From contig NZ_CP126093.1 of assembly GCF_030123065.1 (NCBI RefSeq), positions 4,966,001 to 5,030,000 of the forward strand: a DNA stretch of 64,000 bases. Reading direction: 5' to 3'. Numbering within the stretch: position 1 is the stretch's first letter; each line of letters starts with the position of its first letter. The translations under genes and the position numbers were made by a program. Under the pieces are notes generated by a model, which was not told where the DNA came from, did no database searches, and was given only the letters and a program-made list of their open reading frames with translations. Positions 8,772 through 17,153 of the stretch are shown here, piece after piece. Origin of the DNA: Neobacillus sp. DY30. Its GTDB lineage: Bacteria > Bacillota > Bacilli > Bacillales > Cytobacillaceae.

Positions 8772-9521
8772 TTATTCTTCATAAATCATTTTTTTCGTCA
8801 TACCGCCATCAACTACTAAATTAACCCCAGTTACAAAATTATTTTCTCTCGCTGTTAAATATAAACATGCTCTAGCAATATCTTCTGGCTTTCCAACACG
8901 TTTAGAAAAATGCTGATTATGATCAATGTCTGTTAATTGTGAATAGTCGCCTGTGTGAATCCAACCGGGCGAAATCGCATTAACGGTAATTTTGTCATCA
9001 CTGAGAGATGAGGCTAGAGCATGCGTGATCGCAACAATTCCCCCTTTTGTTGCTGCATACCCCTCTGAGTTTGGTTCAGACATGAGTGCTCGAGTCGAAG
9101 CAATGTTAACAATGGCTCCTCCCTCTTGATTTTCACGCATATACCTTGCTGCCTCCCGAGAACATAGGAAAACACTTCTCAAATTAGTTTGGATGATATC
9201 ATCCCATTCCTCAACACTTACATCATACAATGATTTAAATAACCCCTTGCCGGCATTATTAATTAACACATCTATCTGACCATAGGTTTTTTTTGCTGTT
9301 TTCATAAGGTTCATAATATCGTCTTCTTTTTTAACATCTGTTTTGACAAAGAGTATATCTTCCCCCATATTTTTCAATTCAGATTCTGTCTGTTTTCCTG
9401 CAGTTTCATCGACATCCGCGATCACGACTTTTGCTCCATTTTCGGCATAAGCTGCCGAAATGCCGCGTCCAATTCCTTTCGCAGCCCCGGTTACCACCAC
9501 TACTTTATTCATAAAATTCAT
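8772..9521 (-). CDS. Short-chain dehydrogenase/reductase (SDR)
   Basis: Classical SDR of 249 residues with a Rossmann fold. Visible motifs are the cofactor loop TGAAKGIGRG near residue 12, NNAG near residue 90, and the catalytic Ser...YAATK pair near residue 155. An Asp after the second strand (IADVDE) favours NAD(H) over NADP(H). Family members are glucose dehydrogenases, 3-oxoacyl reductases and hydroxyacyl dehydrogenases. Next to a KAS III-like enzyme and an acyl-type regulator operon, a hydroxyacyl substrate is plausible but not shown. ATG 9521 is set by AGGAGG seven bases upstream. Confidence 0.88.
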   Translation of the reverse strand: MNFMNKVVVVTGAAKGIGRGISAAYAENGAKVVIADVDETAGKQTESELKNMGEDILFVKTDVKKEDDIMNLMKTAKKTYGQIDVLINNAGKGLFKSLYDVSVEEWDDIIQTNLRSVFLCSREAARYMRENQEGGAIVNIASTRALMSEPNSEGYAATKGGIVAITHALASSLSDDKITVNAISPGWIHTGDYSQLTDIDHNQHFSKRVGKPEDIARACLYLTARENNFVTGVNLVVDGGMTKKMIYEE

Positions 9522-9665
9522 TACTAATCCTCCTCACAATCGTTTTGTATGTAGTTTAACTTATTAGTGCTGTCGACCGCTAATTTAGTGGGGATTTTTT
9601 CTATGTAACAAATACAATTTTCAAGAAAAAACTAAGGAAACCTCTAAGAAAAGGAGAAAAGAAAT

Positions 9666-9809
9666 ATGCAAGAAAAATGTTTCTACTGTGTCAATGAAAT
9701 TGAGGAAAAACAGCACCACTATGTCACTTTTTTAAGTTCCAACACAGAAAGAGATGAAATCCTTTGTCATGAATGTTATCAGGAGTGGCTGCAAGGAGTA
9801 AAAGGGTAG
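9666..9809 (+). CDS. Small zinc-ribbon-like protein, 47 residues
   Basis: ATG 9666 follows AAGGAGAAAAG and the frame runs 47 codons to TAG at 9807-9809. The protein begins MQEKCFYCVNEIEE and later has CHECYQEW, so two CxxC pairs about 30 residues apart could bind one zinc ion. It is surrounded by minus-strand genes and has its own ribosome site, so it is probably an independent unit. I do not know a function; small double-CxxC proteins of this kind are common and mostly unstudied in Bacillaceae. Confidence 0.65.
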   Translation: MQEKCFYCVNEIEEKQHHYVTFLSSNTERDEILCHECYQEWLQGVKG

Positions 9810-9824
9810 AATGGGGTTTTAAAA

Positions 9825-9853
9825 AATAAAAGGGCCGAAACAGTCTCGGCCCT
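9825..9853 (-). terminator. Bidirectional terminator between thrB and the zinc-ribbon gene
   Basis: Perfect 8-bp stem AGGGCCGA/TCGGCCCT (9831-9838 and 9846-9853). On the minus strand it is followed by TTTTATTTTTT, so it chiefly ends the hom-thrC-thrB transcript; it can also stop the short plus-strand unit. Confidence 0.85.
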
Positions 9854-10775
9854 AATTTACTGTGTAATTATTAACTTTGATTACACTGCTTCCTGTATCA
9901 TCTATGTTAAGCAGTTTGGCAGTCATTTTAGGAAAAGCGGATCTAATCGATTGTTCAAGTAATCGACCATTACCTTTTTCACAAAAACATAATATGGTTG
10001 GACCAGCACCACTTAAAGCCACACCGAATGCCCCTTCAGACTTTGCGAATTTTTCTACATCACCGTAAAAAGGGATTAATGCTTTTCGATAAGGCTGATG
10101 GAAAAGGTCTATTTCCATCATTTTACCTGCTAATTCCCAGTTTTGACTAAGCAATGCTGCAACTAAAACATTAGCGGTTGAGGAAGCTTGAATAGCATTT
10201 AAATACGAAAATTCTGTTGGCAAGACGCCACGGGAATCTTTTGTTAATAGGCTTTCTTGTGGGATTACAGCAACCATTTCAAAAGAAAGGGCTGTAAAAG
10301 GGATGATATCCACCTCACCTTGCTGATAAACTCCAATAATCAGGCCCCCATATAAAGAAGCGCCAACGTTATCTGGATGTCCCTCTATCTCTGTAGATAG
10401 CAGTAACTTGTCTTTCTTTGTTAATCCTAGGTCACCGATTTGATCAGCAAGCTCAATCCCCGCAATGATAGCCGATGCACTTGAACCGAGGCCGCGTGCC
10501 AATGGAATTTCACTCTCTATCTTTACTTTACAAGGATGCAATTCCTTGCCATATTTTGCTGCCGTTTGCAGCGCAATTTGACAGATAAAATTCTGCTCAT
10601 CTGATGGCAGATCCTTCAATTCTTCTGATGTGGAATAACATTCCCATTTGTCACTTTTCTCTACTTCTAACGTCAAATATAAATTCACTGCAACACCGAT
10701 TGAATCAAATCCGGGTCCAAGATTAGCAGAGCTTGCTGGAACTTTAATTACAAACTTCCCATCATTTAGGGTCAT
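9852..10775 (-). CDS. thrB: Homoserine kinase
   Basis: Phosphorylates homoserine with ATP to O-phosphohomoserine, the penultimate step of threonine synthesis. The 307 residues match the usual length. GHMP-kinase motifs are present: PASSANLGPGFDSIG at residues 13-27, the ATP loop RGLGSSASA near residue 96, and a C-terminal ALSGAGPTI motif near residue 250. The start ATG overlaps the thrC stop by four bases (ATGA), and its stop lies in the operon terminator. Last gene of hom-thrC-thrB. Confidence 0.96.
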   Translation of the reverse strand: MTLNDGKFVIKVPASSANLGPGFDSIGVAVNLYLTLEVEKSDKWECYSTSEELKDLPSDEQNFICQIALQTAAKYGKELHPCKVKIESEIPLARGLGSSASAIIAGIELADQIGDLGLTKKDKLLLSTEIEGHPDNVGASLYGGLIIGVYQQGEVDIIPFTALSFEMVAVIPQESLLTKDSRGVLPTEFSYLNAIQASSTANVLVAALLSQNWELAGKMMEIDLFHQPYRKALIPFYGDVEKFAKSEGAFGVALSGAGPTILCFCEKGNGRLLEQSIRSAFPKMTAKLLNIDDTGSSVIKVNNYTVN

Positions 10776-11833
10776 CGATTGACAACTCCCTTAATATGCT
10801 GCGTCACCGCTTGCTCATCATTTGGCAGCTTTTTCACATCTACTAAGCTGCTGTGAATAGCAGTATCCGGATCTTTTAAGCCATTTCCGGTAAGAACAGC
10901 AACGATTTTTGATCCCTTTTTAATATTGCCTTTTTTTAAGGCCTTCATAACACCAGCAATAGAAGCACATGAAGCTGGTTCGGCAAAGATACCTTCGGAG
11001 GAAGCAATCTTCTTATAAGCCGCTATGATTTCATCATCACTGACTTCATCAAAAAGACCCTTGGATTCATTAACTGCGGAAACCGCTAAGTCCCAGCTTG
11101 CAGGATTTCCAATTCGAATCGCAGTTGCAATCGTTTCTGGATACTCAAATACGCGGTTATGAACAAGTGCCGCTGCCCCTGCCGCTTCAAATCCATACAT
11201 TTGCGGCAGACTAGTTCCCTTATGGTTTGCGTATTCTTTAAACCCTTTCCAATAAGCACTAATGTTACCAGCGTTTCCAACTGGTATTGCTAAAATGTCG
11301 GGGGCAAACCCTAATTGGTCACATACTTCAAATGCCGCGGTTTTTTGTCCCTCCAAACGAAATGGATTCACCGAATTAACTAAAGCTATCGGCTCTTCCT
11401 CACTAATATTACGAACCATCTGTAATGCCTGGTCAAAATTACCCTCAATTGAGATTATTTCTGCTCCATACATCATGGCTTGTGCAAGCTTTCCTAAGGC
11501 AATTTTACCTTCAGGAATCACAATGATACAGCGTAATCCAGCCCGCGCTGCATAGGCAGCCGCCGCGGCAGAAGTATTTCCAGTAGAAGCACAGATTACG
11601 GTTTTACTGCCGGATTCTACTGCCTTTGCCACTGCCATAACCATTCCGCGGTCCTTGAAAGAACCCGTTGGATTTGCTCCTTCAAGCTTAACGTAAAGCT
11701 CTACATCCAATTCTTTTGAGAGTCGCTCTAACTTTACTAACGGGGTATTTCCTTCATTTAATGTTAAATTGGGAGTGTCATTTGTTACTGGTAGAAAATC
11801 CTTATAGGCTTCAATTAAACCTGACCACCTCAT
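10772..11833 (-). CDS. thrC: Threonine synthase
   Basis: PLP enzyme that turns O-phosphohomoserine into threonine and phosphate. 353 residues, the compact Bacillus-type form. The cofactor lysine is Lys60 in GSFKDRG; NTSAAAAAYAARAG and PVGNAGNISAYWKG are the phosphate- and substrate-binding segments. It overlaps hom by four bases at its start and thrB by four at its end, so the three products are translationally coupled. Confidence 0.96.
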   Translation of the reverse strand: MRWSGLIEAYKDFLPVTNDTPNLTLNEGNTPLVKLERLSKELDVELYVKLEGANPTGSFKDRGMVMAVAKAVESGSKTVICASTGNTSAAAAAYAARAGLRCIIVIPEGKIALGKLAQAMMYGAEIISIEGNFDQALQMVRNISEEEPIALVNSVNPFRLEGQKTAAFEVCDQLGFAPDILAIPVGNAGNISAYWKGFKEYANHKGTSLPQMYGFEAAGAAALVHNRVFEYPETIATAIRIGNPASWDLAVSAVNESKGLFDEVSDDEIIAAYKKIASSEGIFAEPASCASIAGVMKALKKGNIKKGSKIVAVLTGNGLKDPDTAIHSSLVDVKKLPNDEQAVTQHIKGVVNR

Positions 11834-13125
11834 AATGATTTTCTCACCACTCTGTATGCACTTTTAATTTCTTTAACTGCTGGTAAATCATTTAATTCAT
11901 GAAGGATGGCATCATAATTTGTAAGGGATGCTTTATGTGTAACCAAGACAATTTCAGATGTTTCGTTTTTCTTGACTGGAAGCTGTAATATTTTTTCAAA
12001 GCTGACACCATATTTTGCAAAAATCGAGGTAAGCTCTGCAAATACACCAACCTCATCCTGTACATGAATTCGTAAGAAGTATTTAGAGTACTTTTCATTA
12101 TCATCCTTTAAGCGCTTAGGATACTGTGGTGTAACGGCACTGCGTCCATTCACTCCAAGTCGCAGATTTTTCATGACTCCGACTAAATCTGAAACGACTG
12201 CCGTTGCTGTTGGCAAACTTCCTGCACCCGGCCCATAAAACATCGTCTCACCAACAGCTTCACCGTACACATATACAGCGTTATACTCGTTTTGAACCGA
12301 AGCCAATGGATGGTTGTCGGACAAGAAAGTAGGCTGTACACTTACCTCTACTTTTTCTCCTTCTCGGTGAGCATAACCTAACAGCTTCATGGTATATCCT
12401 AGCTGCTTACCATAGCGTAAATCTTCTTCAGTAATGTTGGATATGCCTTTAACCTGTACATCATCCAGCTCTATATTCATTGAAAAACCTAAAGTTGCTA
12501 AAATGGTCATTTTGCGAGCGGCGTCTAACCCCTCAACGTCTGAAGTAGGGTCTGCTTCTGCAAAGCCAAGCTCTTGTGCTTCTTGCAGAACTTCTTCATA
12601 ATTTAACCCATCTTGGCTCATTTTTGTTAAAATAAAATTGGTAGTACCATTAACAATACCCATCATTTGGGTAATCCGATCGGAGGCAAGACCGTCAACC
12701 AGCCCTCTTAAAATTGGTATACCTCCTGCTACACTAGCTTCATAAAACAAATCACAGCCGTTTTCAGAAGCAACAGTTAACAATTCCGACCCATGAAGAG
12801 CCATTAAATCTTTGTTCGCAGTTACAACATGCTTTCCTTGACGGAGGGCACTAAGCAAATATTCCTTTGTTTCGTTGACCCCGCCCATCACTTCAATCAC
12901 CACATCTATCTCTGGATCATGCAGGATATCTGATGGGGTAGATGTTAACAATGCTGGATCCACTTCAGCCGGTCTTGTTTTATGTATATTCTGGACCAGG
13001 ATTTTCTTTACGACAACAGGACAACCAACCTGGTGCATTAATTTATCTTGGTGATTTTTGATGATTTTAACAACCCCTGAACCCACTGTTCCTAAACCGA
13101 GTAACCCAATTTGGATTGCTTTCAT
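11830..13125 (-). CDS. hom: Homoserine dehydrogenase with C-terminal ACT domain
   Basis: Reduces aspartate semialdehyde to homoserine with NAD(P)H, the branch point to threonine and methionine. 431 residues: Rossmann fold with GLGTVG at residues 10-15, catalytic domain including ANKDLMALHG and EADPTSDVEGLDAARK, then an ACT domain from about residue 350 (LRIHVQDEVGVFAELTSIF) that is expected to give threonine feedback. First gene of the operon; a promoter and a dyad lie directly upstream. Confidence 0.96.
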   Translation of the reverse strand: MKAIQIGLLGLGTVGSGVVKIIKNHQDKLMHQVGCPVVVKKILVQNIHKTRPAEVDPALLTSTPSDILHDPEIDVVIEVMGGVNETKEYLLSALRQGKHVVTANKDLMALHGSELLTVASENGCDLFYEASVAGGIPILRGLVDGLASDRITQMMGIVNGTTNFILTKMSQDGLNYEEVLQEAQELGFAEADPTSDVEGLDAARKMTILATLGFSMNIELDDVQVKGISNITEEDLRYGKQLGYTMKLLGYAHREGEKVEVSVQPTFLSDNHPLASVQNEYNAVYVYGEAVGETMFYGPGAGSLPTATAVVSDLVGVMKNLRLGVNGRSAVTPQYPKRLKDDNEKYSKYFLRIHVQDEVGVFAELTSIFAKYGVSFEKILQLPVKKNETSEIVLVTHKASLTNYDAILHELNDLPAVKEIKSAYRVVRKSL

Positions 13126-13144
13126 AATAGATCCCTCCCACTCT

Positions 13145-13182
13145 GTCTACTACATACGTACAATTGTCTATATATAGTAGAC
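13145..13182. promoter_or_regulatory. Inverted repeat at the hom transcription start (candidate operator)
   Basis: Arms GTCTACTA (13145-13152) and TAGTAGAC (13175-13182) lie immediately downstream of the -10 box of hom, with a second AT-rich palindrome CTATATATAG inside the loop. The position suits a repressor site or a leader hairpin. The regulator is unknown. Confidence 0.45.
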
Positions 13183-13211
13183 ATTATATTATTCTCTCAA
13201 TATATTTACAA
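13183..13211 (-). promoter_or_regulatory. Candidate sigma-A promoter of hom-thrC-thrB
   Basis: On the minus strand TTGTAA (13211-13206), 17-base spacer, then TATAAT (13188-13183), about 60 bases before the hom start codon. Confidence 0.6.
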
Positions 13212-13325
13212 TAGACTAATTTTTTTAAAAATTCAATGTAATCGCTTACTATCGCGCTAATATTAGCCTCATTTAATTAAAAAAATTTTTATATTTGAAT
13301 ACTCAAAAAATTATTTATTTTACCC

Positions 13326-13355
13326 TTTACAATAGTAAAGGTATGCATGTAGAAT
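13326..13355 (+). promoter_or_regulatory. Candidate promoter of the serA T-box leader
   Basis: TTTACA (13326-13331), 18-base spacer, TAGAAT (13350-13355), placing the transcript start just ahead of the T-box stem I. Neither box is perfect. Confidence 0.4.
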
Positions 13356-13380
13356 ATTCTTTAAATTCAAGTAAATAACC

Positions 13381-13629
13381 AAATAAAATGTGATGATGAA
13401 GACGGCATTAAGAGAATGCTTCAGAGAGCCGGTGGCTGCTGTGAACCGGTGCAATTCCTTAAATATGCCCAGCCCTTCTGAACAGGCAGACTGAACATTT
13501 AGTAGGAATGCCCGGGATCCCCCGTTACCATACTGAGGCTGCATAACTATTGGCAGCAAAAGAGGGTGGCACCACGTAGATCACGTCCCTCATAACAAGA
13601 CAAATCTGTCCTGTTATGAGGGACTTTTT
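13381..13629 (+). promoter_or_regulatory. T-box riboswitch of serA
   Basis: The conserved T-box AGGGTGGCACCACG (13563-13576) is followed by a strong terminator: GTCCCTCATAACA (13585-13597) pairs with its complement at 13612-13624, then five T. Upstream, AGAGAGCCGGTGG and TGTGAACCGG are the stem I apical features. The T-box core can pair with the 5' terminator arm to form the antiterminator, so uncharged tRNA would allow read-through. The first gene downstream is serA, hence serine tRNA is the expected ligand. A candidate specifier is AGC in CCCAGCCC near 13470, but I could not fix the specifier loop with certainty. Confidence 0.9.
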
Positions 13630-13637
13630 ATTTATTA

Positions 13638-13879
13638 GGCTGTGTTAAAGTATACTATTGCTTTTAGAACCTGTTGATTGGAGCGGAAGGCGCTCGACTC
13701 CTGCGGGATGAACGAGCTGAGTGAGACCCCGCAGGTCGGGAACGACCGAGGAGGCTCACGGGCGAGCCCGCGGAAAGCGTAGCGCCTCGTGACAGGCAAA
13801 AACCGCCTGTCTCTGCGGTGATTATTCGAAGCAGCTTTCCTTAATGGAGCGTAAATCAACAGCCCAGTTTAACACAGCC
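13638..13879. mobile_element. MITE-like element with 12-bp terminal inverted repeats
   Basis: GGCTGTGTTAAA (13638-13649) and its exact complement TTTAACACAGCC (13868-13879) bound 242 bases with no gene. Inside are further inverted segments: GGAGCG/CGCTCC near both ends, CCTGCGGG against CCCGCAGG, and AGGCGCT against AGCGCCT. The interior is distinctly GC-richer than the flanks. No clear target-site duplication was seen. The element sits between the T-box terminator and serA, so it must be transcribed as part of the serA leader. Confidence 0.75.
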
Positions 13880-13918
13880 ATTCAATATTAAAATTGAAAT
13901 GAGAGGATGAGTTAAAGA

Positions 13919-15553
13919 ATGTTTAAGGTACTTGTGACAGACGGCATTAGTGATACTGGTTTAAAGAGTTTGTTTGACCACCATAATTTTATCGTAGAAC
14001 GCCAGCCTACTTTAAAGACAGAAGAACTAAAGAATATTATTGGAGATTACGAGGCTCTAATCGTACGCAGCCAAACAAAAGTAACAGCAGAACTACTTCA
14101 ATATGCTGACAAGCTTAAGGTAATTGCTAGAGCTGGTGTAGGTGTAGATAATATTGATGTGAATGCTGCTACAGGAAAAGGAATTATTGTCATCAATGCT
14201 CCCGGTGCCAACACAATTGCCGCTACAGAACATACTTTAGCGATGATGCTTTCTATGGCCAGAATGATTCCGCAAGCCCACAAAAAAACAGTCGGCGGCG
14301 AATGGGACCGAAATTCTTTCAAGGGAGTAGAATTATACAAGAAAACGCTTGGTGTCATTGGGATGGGTAAAATCGGAACAGAAGTAGCCAAGCGTGCTAA
14401 GAGCTTTGGGATGAATATCTTAGGGTATGACCCTTATTTAACAGAGGAGAGAGCCGAGAAACTTGGAATGAAAAAAGCGAGTCTCGATCTAATCGCTCGT
14501 GAGTCAGATTTCATTACGATTCACACACCACTTACAAATGATACAAAAGGTTTAGTGAACGACGAATACTTAAGCAAGACAAAAAAGGGAGTACGATTTA
14601 TCAACGTTGCACGAGGCGGAATTATTGACGAAAAGGCTCTGGTAAGGGCAATTCAAGCAGGCCATGTTGCAGGTGCGGCACTCGATGTTTTTGAAAAAGA
14701 ACCTGTGGCCAATCCAGATCTGTTAGATAACCCTAATATAATTGTAACCCCGCATTTAGGTGCTTCTACTGTGGAAGCCCAGGAGAAGGTTGCTCAAGAA
14801 GTAAGTGAGGAAATCATTGAAATTCTAGAAACACAATCCATCCGCAATGCGGTAAATATGCCGCAAATGTCTGGTGAGGCACAGCAAAAAATGCAGCCAT
14901 ACTTACTCCTTGGGGAACAAATGGGGCAGCTTGTCGTTCAATTATTAAAACATGCTCCTTCTAAAATAGAAATCAATTATTATGGGGATTTAATTGAAGA
15001 AGATACGGAACTATTAACTCGAACCATGGTGAAAGGAATTCTTTCTTATCATTTAAGTGATTCTGTTAATTTGATTAATGCACTGCATCTTTTAAAAGAG
15101 CAGGGAGTATCCTATAATGTCCAGAAAAATGCCAATAATAAAGGTTTTGCCAACTATATGGAACTTTCTATTACAAAAGGCGCGGAAACAGCTAAAATTG
15201 GTGCGACAGTCTTAAACGGTTATGGTGCGAGAATCGTAAAAATTAATGATTATCGTATTGATGTTAGACCTGAAAGTCACCTCTTACTTGTAAAACATCA
15301 AGACGTCCCTGGTATGATCGGAAAGGTTGGATCTCTTCTTGGGGATTATCAGATTAATATTGGAACAATGCAAGTGGGCAGAACAACAGTAGGCGGAGAA
15401 GCTGTCATGGTGCTAACTCTTGATAAGCAAATTACCACAGAGGTAATTCGTGCCCTAACACAAATTAATGGTCTAAATGACGCTCAATCTTTAGAGTTAG
15501 ATAATGTGGATTCCTTTTATCCAGGAAAGCTAGAACTAGAAAAAGTTAAATAA
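13919..15553 (+). CDS. serA: D-3-phosphoglycerate dehydrogenase
   Basis: Oxidises 3-phosphoglycerate to phosphohydroxypyruvate with NAD, the first step of serine synthesis. 544 residues, the long Bacillus/mycobacterial type. The NAD loop is GVIGMGKIG near residue 146; catalytic Arg is in NVARGGIIDE near residue 232 and His in TPHLGAST near residue 278. After the catalytic core come an ASB-type intervening domain and a C-terminal ACT domain (LLLVKHQDVPGMIGKVGSLL) for serine feedback. ATG 13919 has GAGAGGATGAG upstream. Expression is expected to depend on the T-box 290 bases upstream, with a MITE-like insertion in between. Confidence 0.96.
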   Translation: MFKVLVTDGISDTGLKSLFDHHNFIVERQPTLKTEELKNIIGDYEALIVRSQTKVTAELLQYADKLKVIARAGVGVDNIDVNAATGKGIIVINAPGANTIAATEHTLAMMLSMARMIPQAHKKTVGGEWDRNSFKGVELYKKTLGVIGMGKIGTEVAKRAKSFGMNILGYDPYLTEERAEKLGMKKASLDLIARESDFITIHTPLTNDTKGLVNDEYLSKTKKGVRFINVARGGIIDEKALVRAIQAGHVAGAALDVFEKEPVANPDLLDNPNIIVTPHLGASTVEAQEKVAQEVSEEIIEILETQSIRNAVNMPQMSGEAQQKMQPYLLLGEQMGQLVVQLLKHAPSKIEINYYGDLIEEDTELLTRTMVKGILSYHLSDSVNLINALHLLKEQGVSYNVQKNANNKGFANYMELSITKGAETAKIGATVLNGYGARIVKINDYRIDVRPESHLLLVKHQDVPGMIGKVGSLLGDYQINIGTMQVGRTTVGGEAVMVLTLDKQITTEVIRALTQINGLNDAQSLELDNVDSFYPGKLELEKVK

Positions 15554-15554
15554 C

Positions 15555-15601
15555 TAAAAGATGAAGACCAAATCTGCTATGGATTTGGTCTTCATCTTTT
15601 A
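15555..15601 (+). terminator. Intrinsic terminator of serA
   Basis: A perfect 20-bp stem (15555-15574 pairing with 15582-15601) with a 7-base loop starts directly behind the serA stop. The 3' arm ends in TCTTTTA; no long T-run follows, but stem strength is high. Confidence 0.8.
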
Positions 15602-15624
15602 ATGGGTAAGATTTAGTCTAAGAG

Positions 15625-15780
15625 CTATTCGTGCCCGTTCTAACAAGAAAGGCGGATAGTCGGTAACGAATTGGAACTATTCGTGCCCTCTCAGACTGGA
15701 AAGCCGGATAATCGGTAACGAATAGATCCTATTCGTGCCCGTTCTAACTGAAAAGACCGTTATAAGGTAACGAATAAGGA
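15625..15780. repeat. Three tandem copies of a 52-bp palindromic unit
   Basis: Copies start at 15625, 15677 and 15729, exactly 52 bases apart. Each begins CTATTCGTGCCC and ends with GGTAACGAAT about 45 bases later; the ends are inverted repeats of each other (ATTCGT against ACGAAT). The middle part (TTCTAAC..GAAAG.CGG) is diverged. The unit lies between the convergent ends of serA and a HAD gene and has no coding potential. Confidence 0.85.
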
Positions 15781-15796
15781 CGCTCGGAAATCCCTC

Positions 15797-16936
15797 TTAG
15801 TTTTTCTCAATTAATTCCCTCACATCAAGCACAGTATCAAGGATATAGTCCGCCTCGTGCTTTTCAAAGTCACTTCTCGCATCTTTTCCTGATAATCCTG
15901 TTAACACTGCAGCAAACTGACATCCCATTTTCCGGGCAGCCAGCAGGTCTGCCAGAGAGTCGCCCACTACTAATACCTCTTCTCCATTTGCAATTGGCAA
16001 AGAAGTACTCAGACAATTATCAACTGAAGTATCTCTCCCTTTTAGGCCCATAATGTATGTAAATGGATCTGGTTTTGATAGTGACCTTCTTTCATTTAAT
16101 CCCTTTTCTGCTTTTAGCACATCATCTGCTGTGACAATATGATTGATATCAAATTGTTTTAGCCAGTTTAAGTGGTGGAAGGGTTGAATGGTTTCAAGCT
16201 CAGGTCTCCCCGTTCCAATTCCTATTCTTACTCCAGAATCTTTTAGGACTGAAAAGAGTGCTTCTATCTCTGTTTTAGCAGCCAATGTGGTTTCATTCGC
16301 TAAAAAGCCTTTCTTTCCTAATTGAACAGAAGGTTTGCCAGTGGACTTTTCTATATTCTCATCTCCGACGTACCATTCTTGAGAGACATGCTCACATACT
16401 GACCAAAGTTCACTGATACCACTAAAGATTTCTGTGTGAACCCCTAGTTTCTCTTCTGCTAATTGATTGAGATATTTGAACAATTCTTGCTTTGTTTCCT
16501 TCGACCGTTCAAAGTCATTCAAAAATAAATTGAAATCTAAATTAACACTGTAATTTTGTAGAACCTTGCCTATTTCAAGAAGTACTTCCCGATCAATAGG
16601 TTCTTGCAGCCAGCTTTGTATTCTATCCTTCTCGTTTTCATTAACTTGGGATAAAAGATGAATGAATTGATGACCAAAAGATAGATAAATCATATCCCAA
16701 TTCGCATTAAGCCCCCTCGACTTCATGAGCTTTAGAACTTCATCATTCTCTCCAAAGACAGTCTCCCGAATTGTCTTAATCTCTGCTTCACTGTAGTCTG
16801 TTTTAAATTTTTCTGGTGCTAGCCCCAAATAATTATTGCTAATTAACATTTCCCAAACAGTCAATGCTGAGGCATCAAAATAATGTTCCTCACTTAACAA
16901 TACTCCATCTACGTCAAACAATATGGTCTTAATCAT
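15797..16936 (-). CDS. HAD-superfamily hydrolase
   Basis: Predicted phosphatase or phosphatase-like enzyme of 379 residues, cytoplasmic. Motif I is LFDVDGVLL with nucleophile Asp8 and Asp10; the C-terminal motif VVGDSLADLLAARKMG carries the metal-binding Asp. The large middle (about residues 30-270) would be an enlarged cap, longer than in PGP-type HAD phosphatases. The start is ATG 16936, preceded by AGAGGGTGG; the open frame continues 48 codons further upstream, but that stretch overlaps a terminator region and does not look like HAD sequence. Substrate unknown. It has no operon partner. Confidence 0.8.
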   Translation of the reverse strand: MIKTILFDVDGVLLSEEHYFDASALTVWEMLISNNYLGLAPEKFKTDYSEAEIKTIRETVFGENDEVLKLMKSRGLNANWDMIYLSFGHQFIHLLSQVNENEKDRIQSWLQEPIDREVLLEIGKVLQNYSVNLDFNLFLNDFERSKETKQELFKYLNQLAEEKLGVHTEIFSGISELWSVCEHVSQEWYVGDENIEKSTGKPSVQLGKKGFLANETTLAAKTEIEALFSVLKDSGVRIGIGTGRPELETIQPFHHLNWLKQFDINHIVTADDVLKAEKGLNERRSLSKPDPFTYIMGLKGRDTSVDNCLSTSLPIANGEEVLVVGDSLADLLAARKMGCQFAAVLTGLSGKDARSDFEKHEADYILDTVLDVRELIEKN

Positions 16937-17021
16937 TAAACCACCCTCTTCTCCAGTCCACTTTATTCCGTTATCGTAACACAGCAAAGGCCTATTTTTA
17001 AAGTATATAAAAATAGATATT

Positions 17022-17078
17022 AAAAAAAGCCAATGAAATCTTTCAATGACAAATAAATTCACTGAAGGTTTCACTGGC
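17022..17078 (-). terminator. Terminator of the polyamine catabolic operon
   Basis: Minus-strand arms GCCAGTGAAACC and the facing TTTCATTGGC form a long imperfect stem followed by seven T (17028-17022). It lies about 75 bases behind the gabD-like stop codon. Confidence 0.75.
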
Positions 17079-17153
17079 ATTTATTCGTGAATCTTCCTCT
17101 GGCTGGAGGATGAAACAATATTGGCAGTTTCCTTTTTCGCTGCAAATTGAAGA

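Noticed and set aside
13237..13250. TGTAATCGCTTACT resembles a cre site between hom and serA
   Set aside because: The last base deviates and amino-acid genes with T-box control are not usual CcpA targets; chance match in AT-rich DNA.
13635..13859. Open frames within the MITE-like element
   Set aside because: They arise from the palindromic, GC-rich repeat; no start site or family resemblance.
15625..15780. Tandem repeats as a CRISPR array
   Set aside because: Only three copies, conserved at both ends of the unit with diverged centres, no spacer-like unique segments between identical repeats and no cas gene nearby.
16937..17080. 48-codon N-terminal extension of the HAD protein
   Set aside because: It overlaps the terminator of the upstream operon, is not HAD-like, and a good ribosome site precedes ATG 16936.
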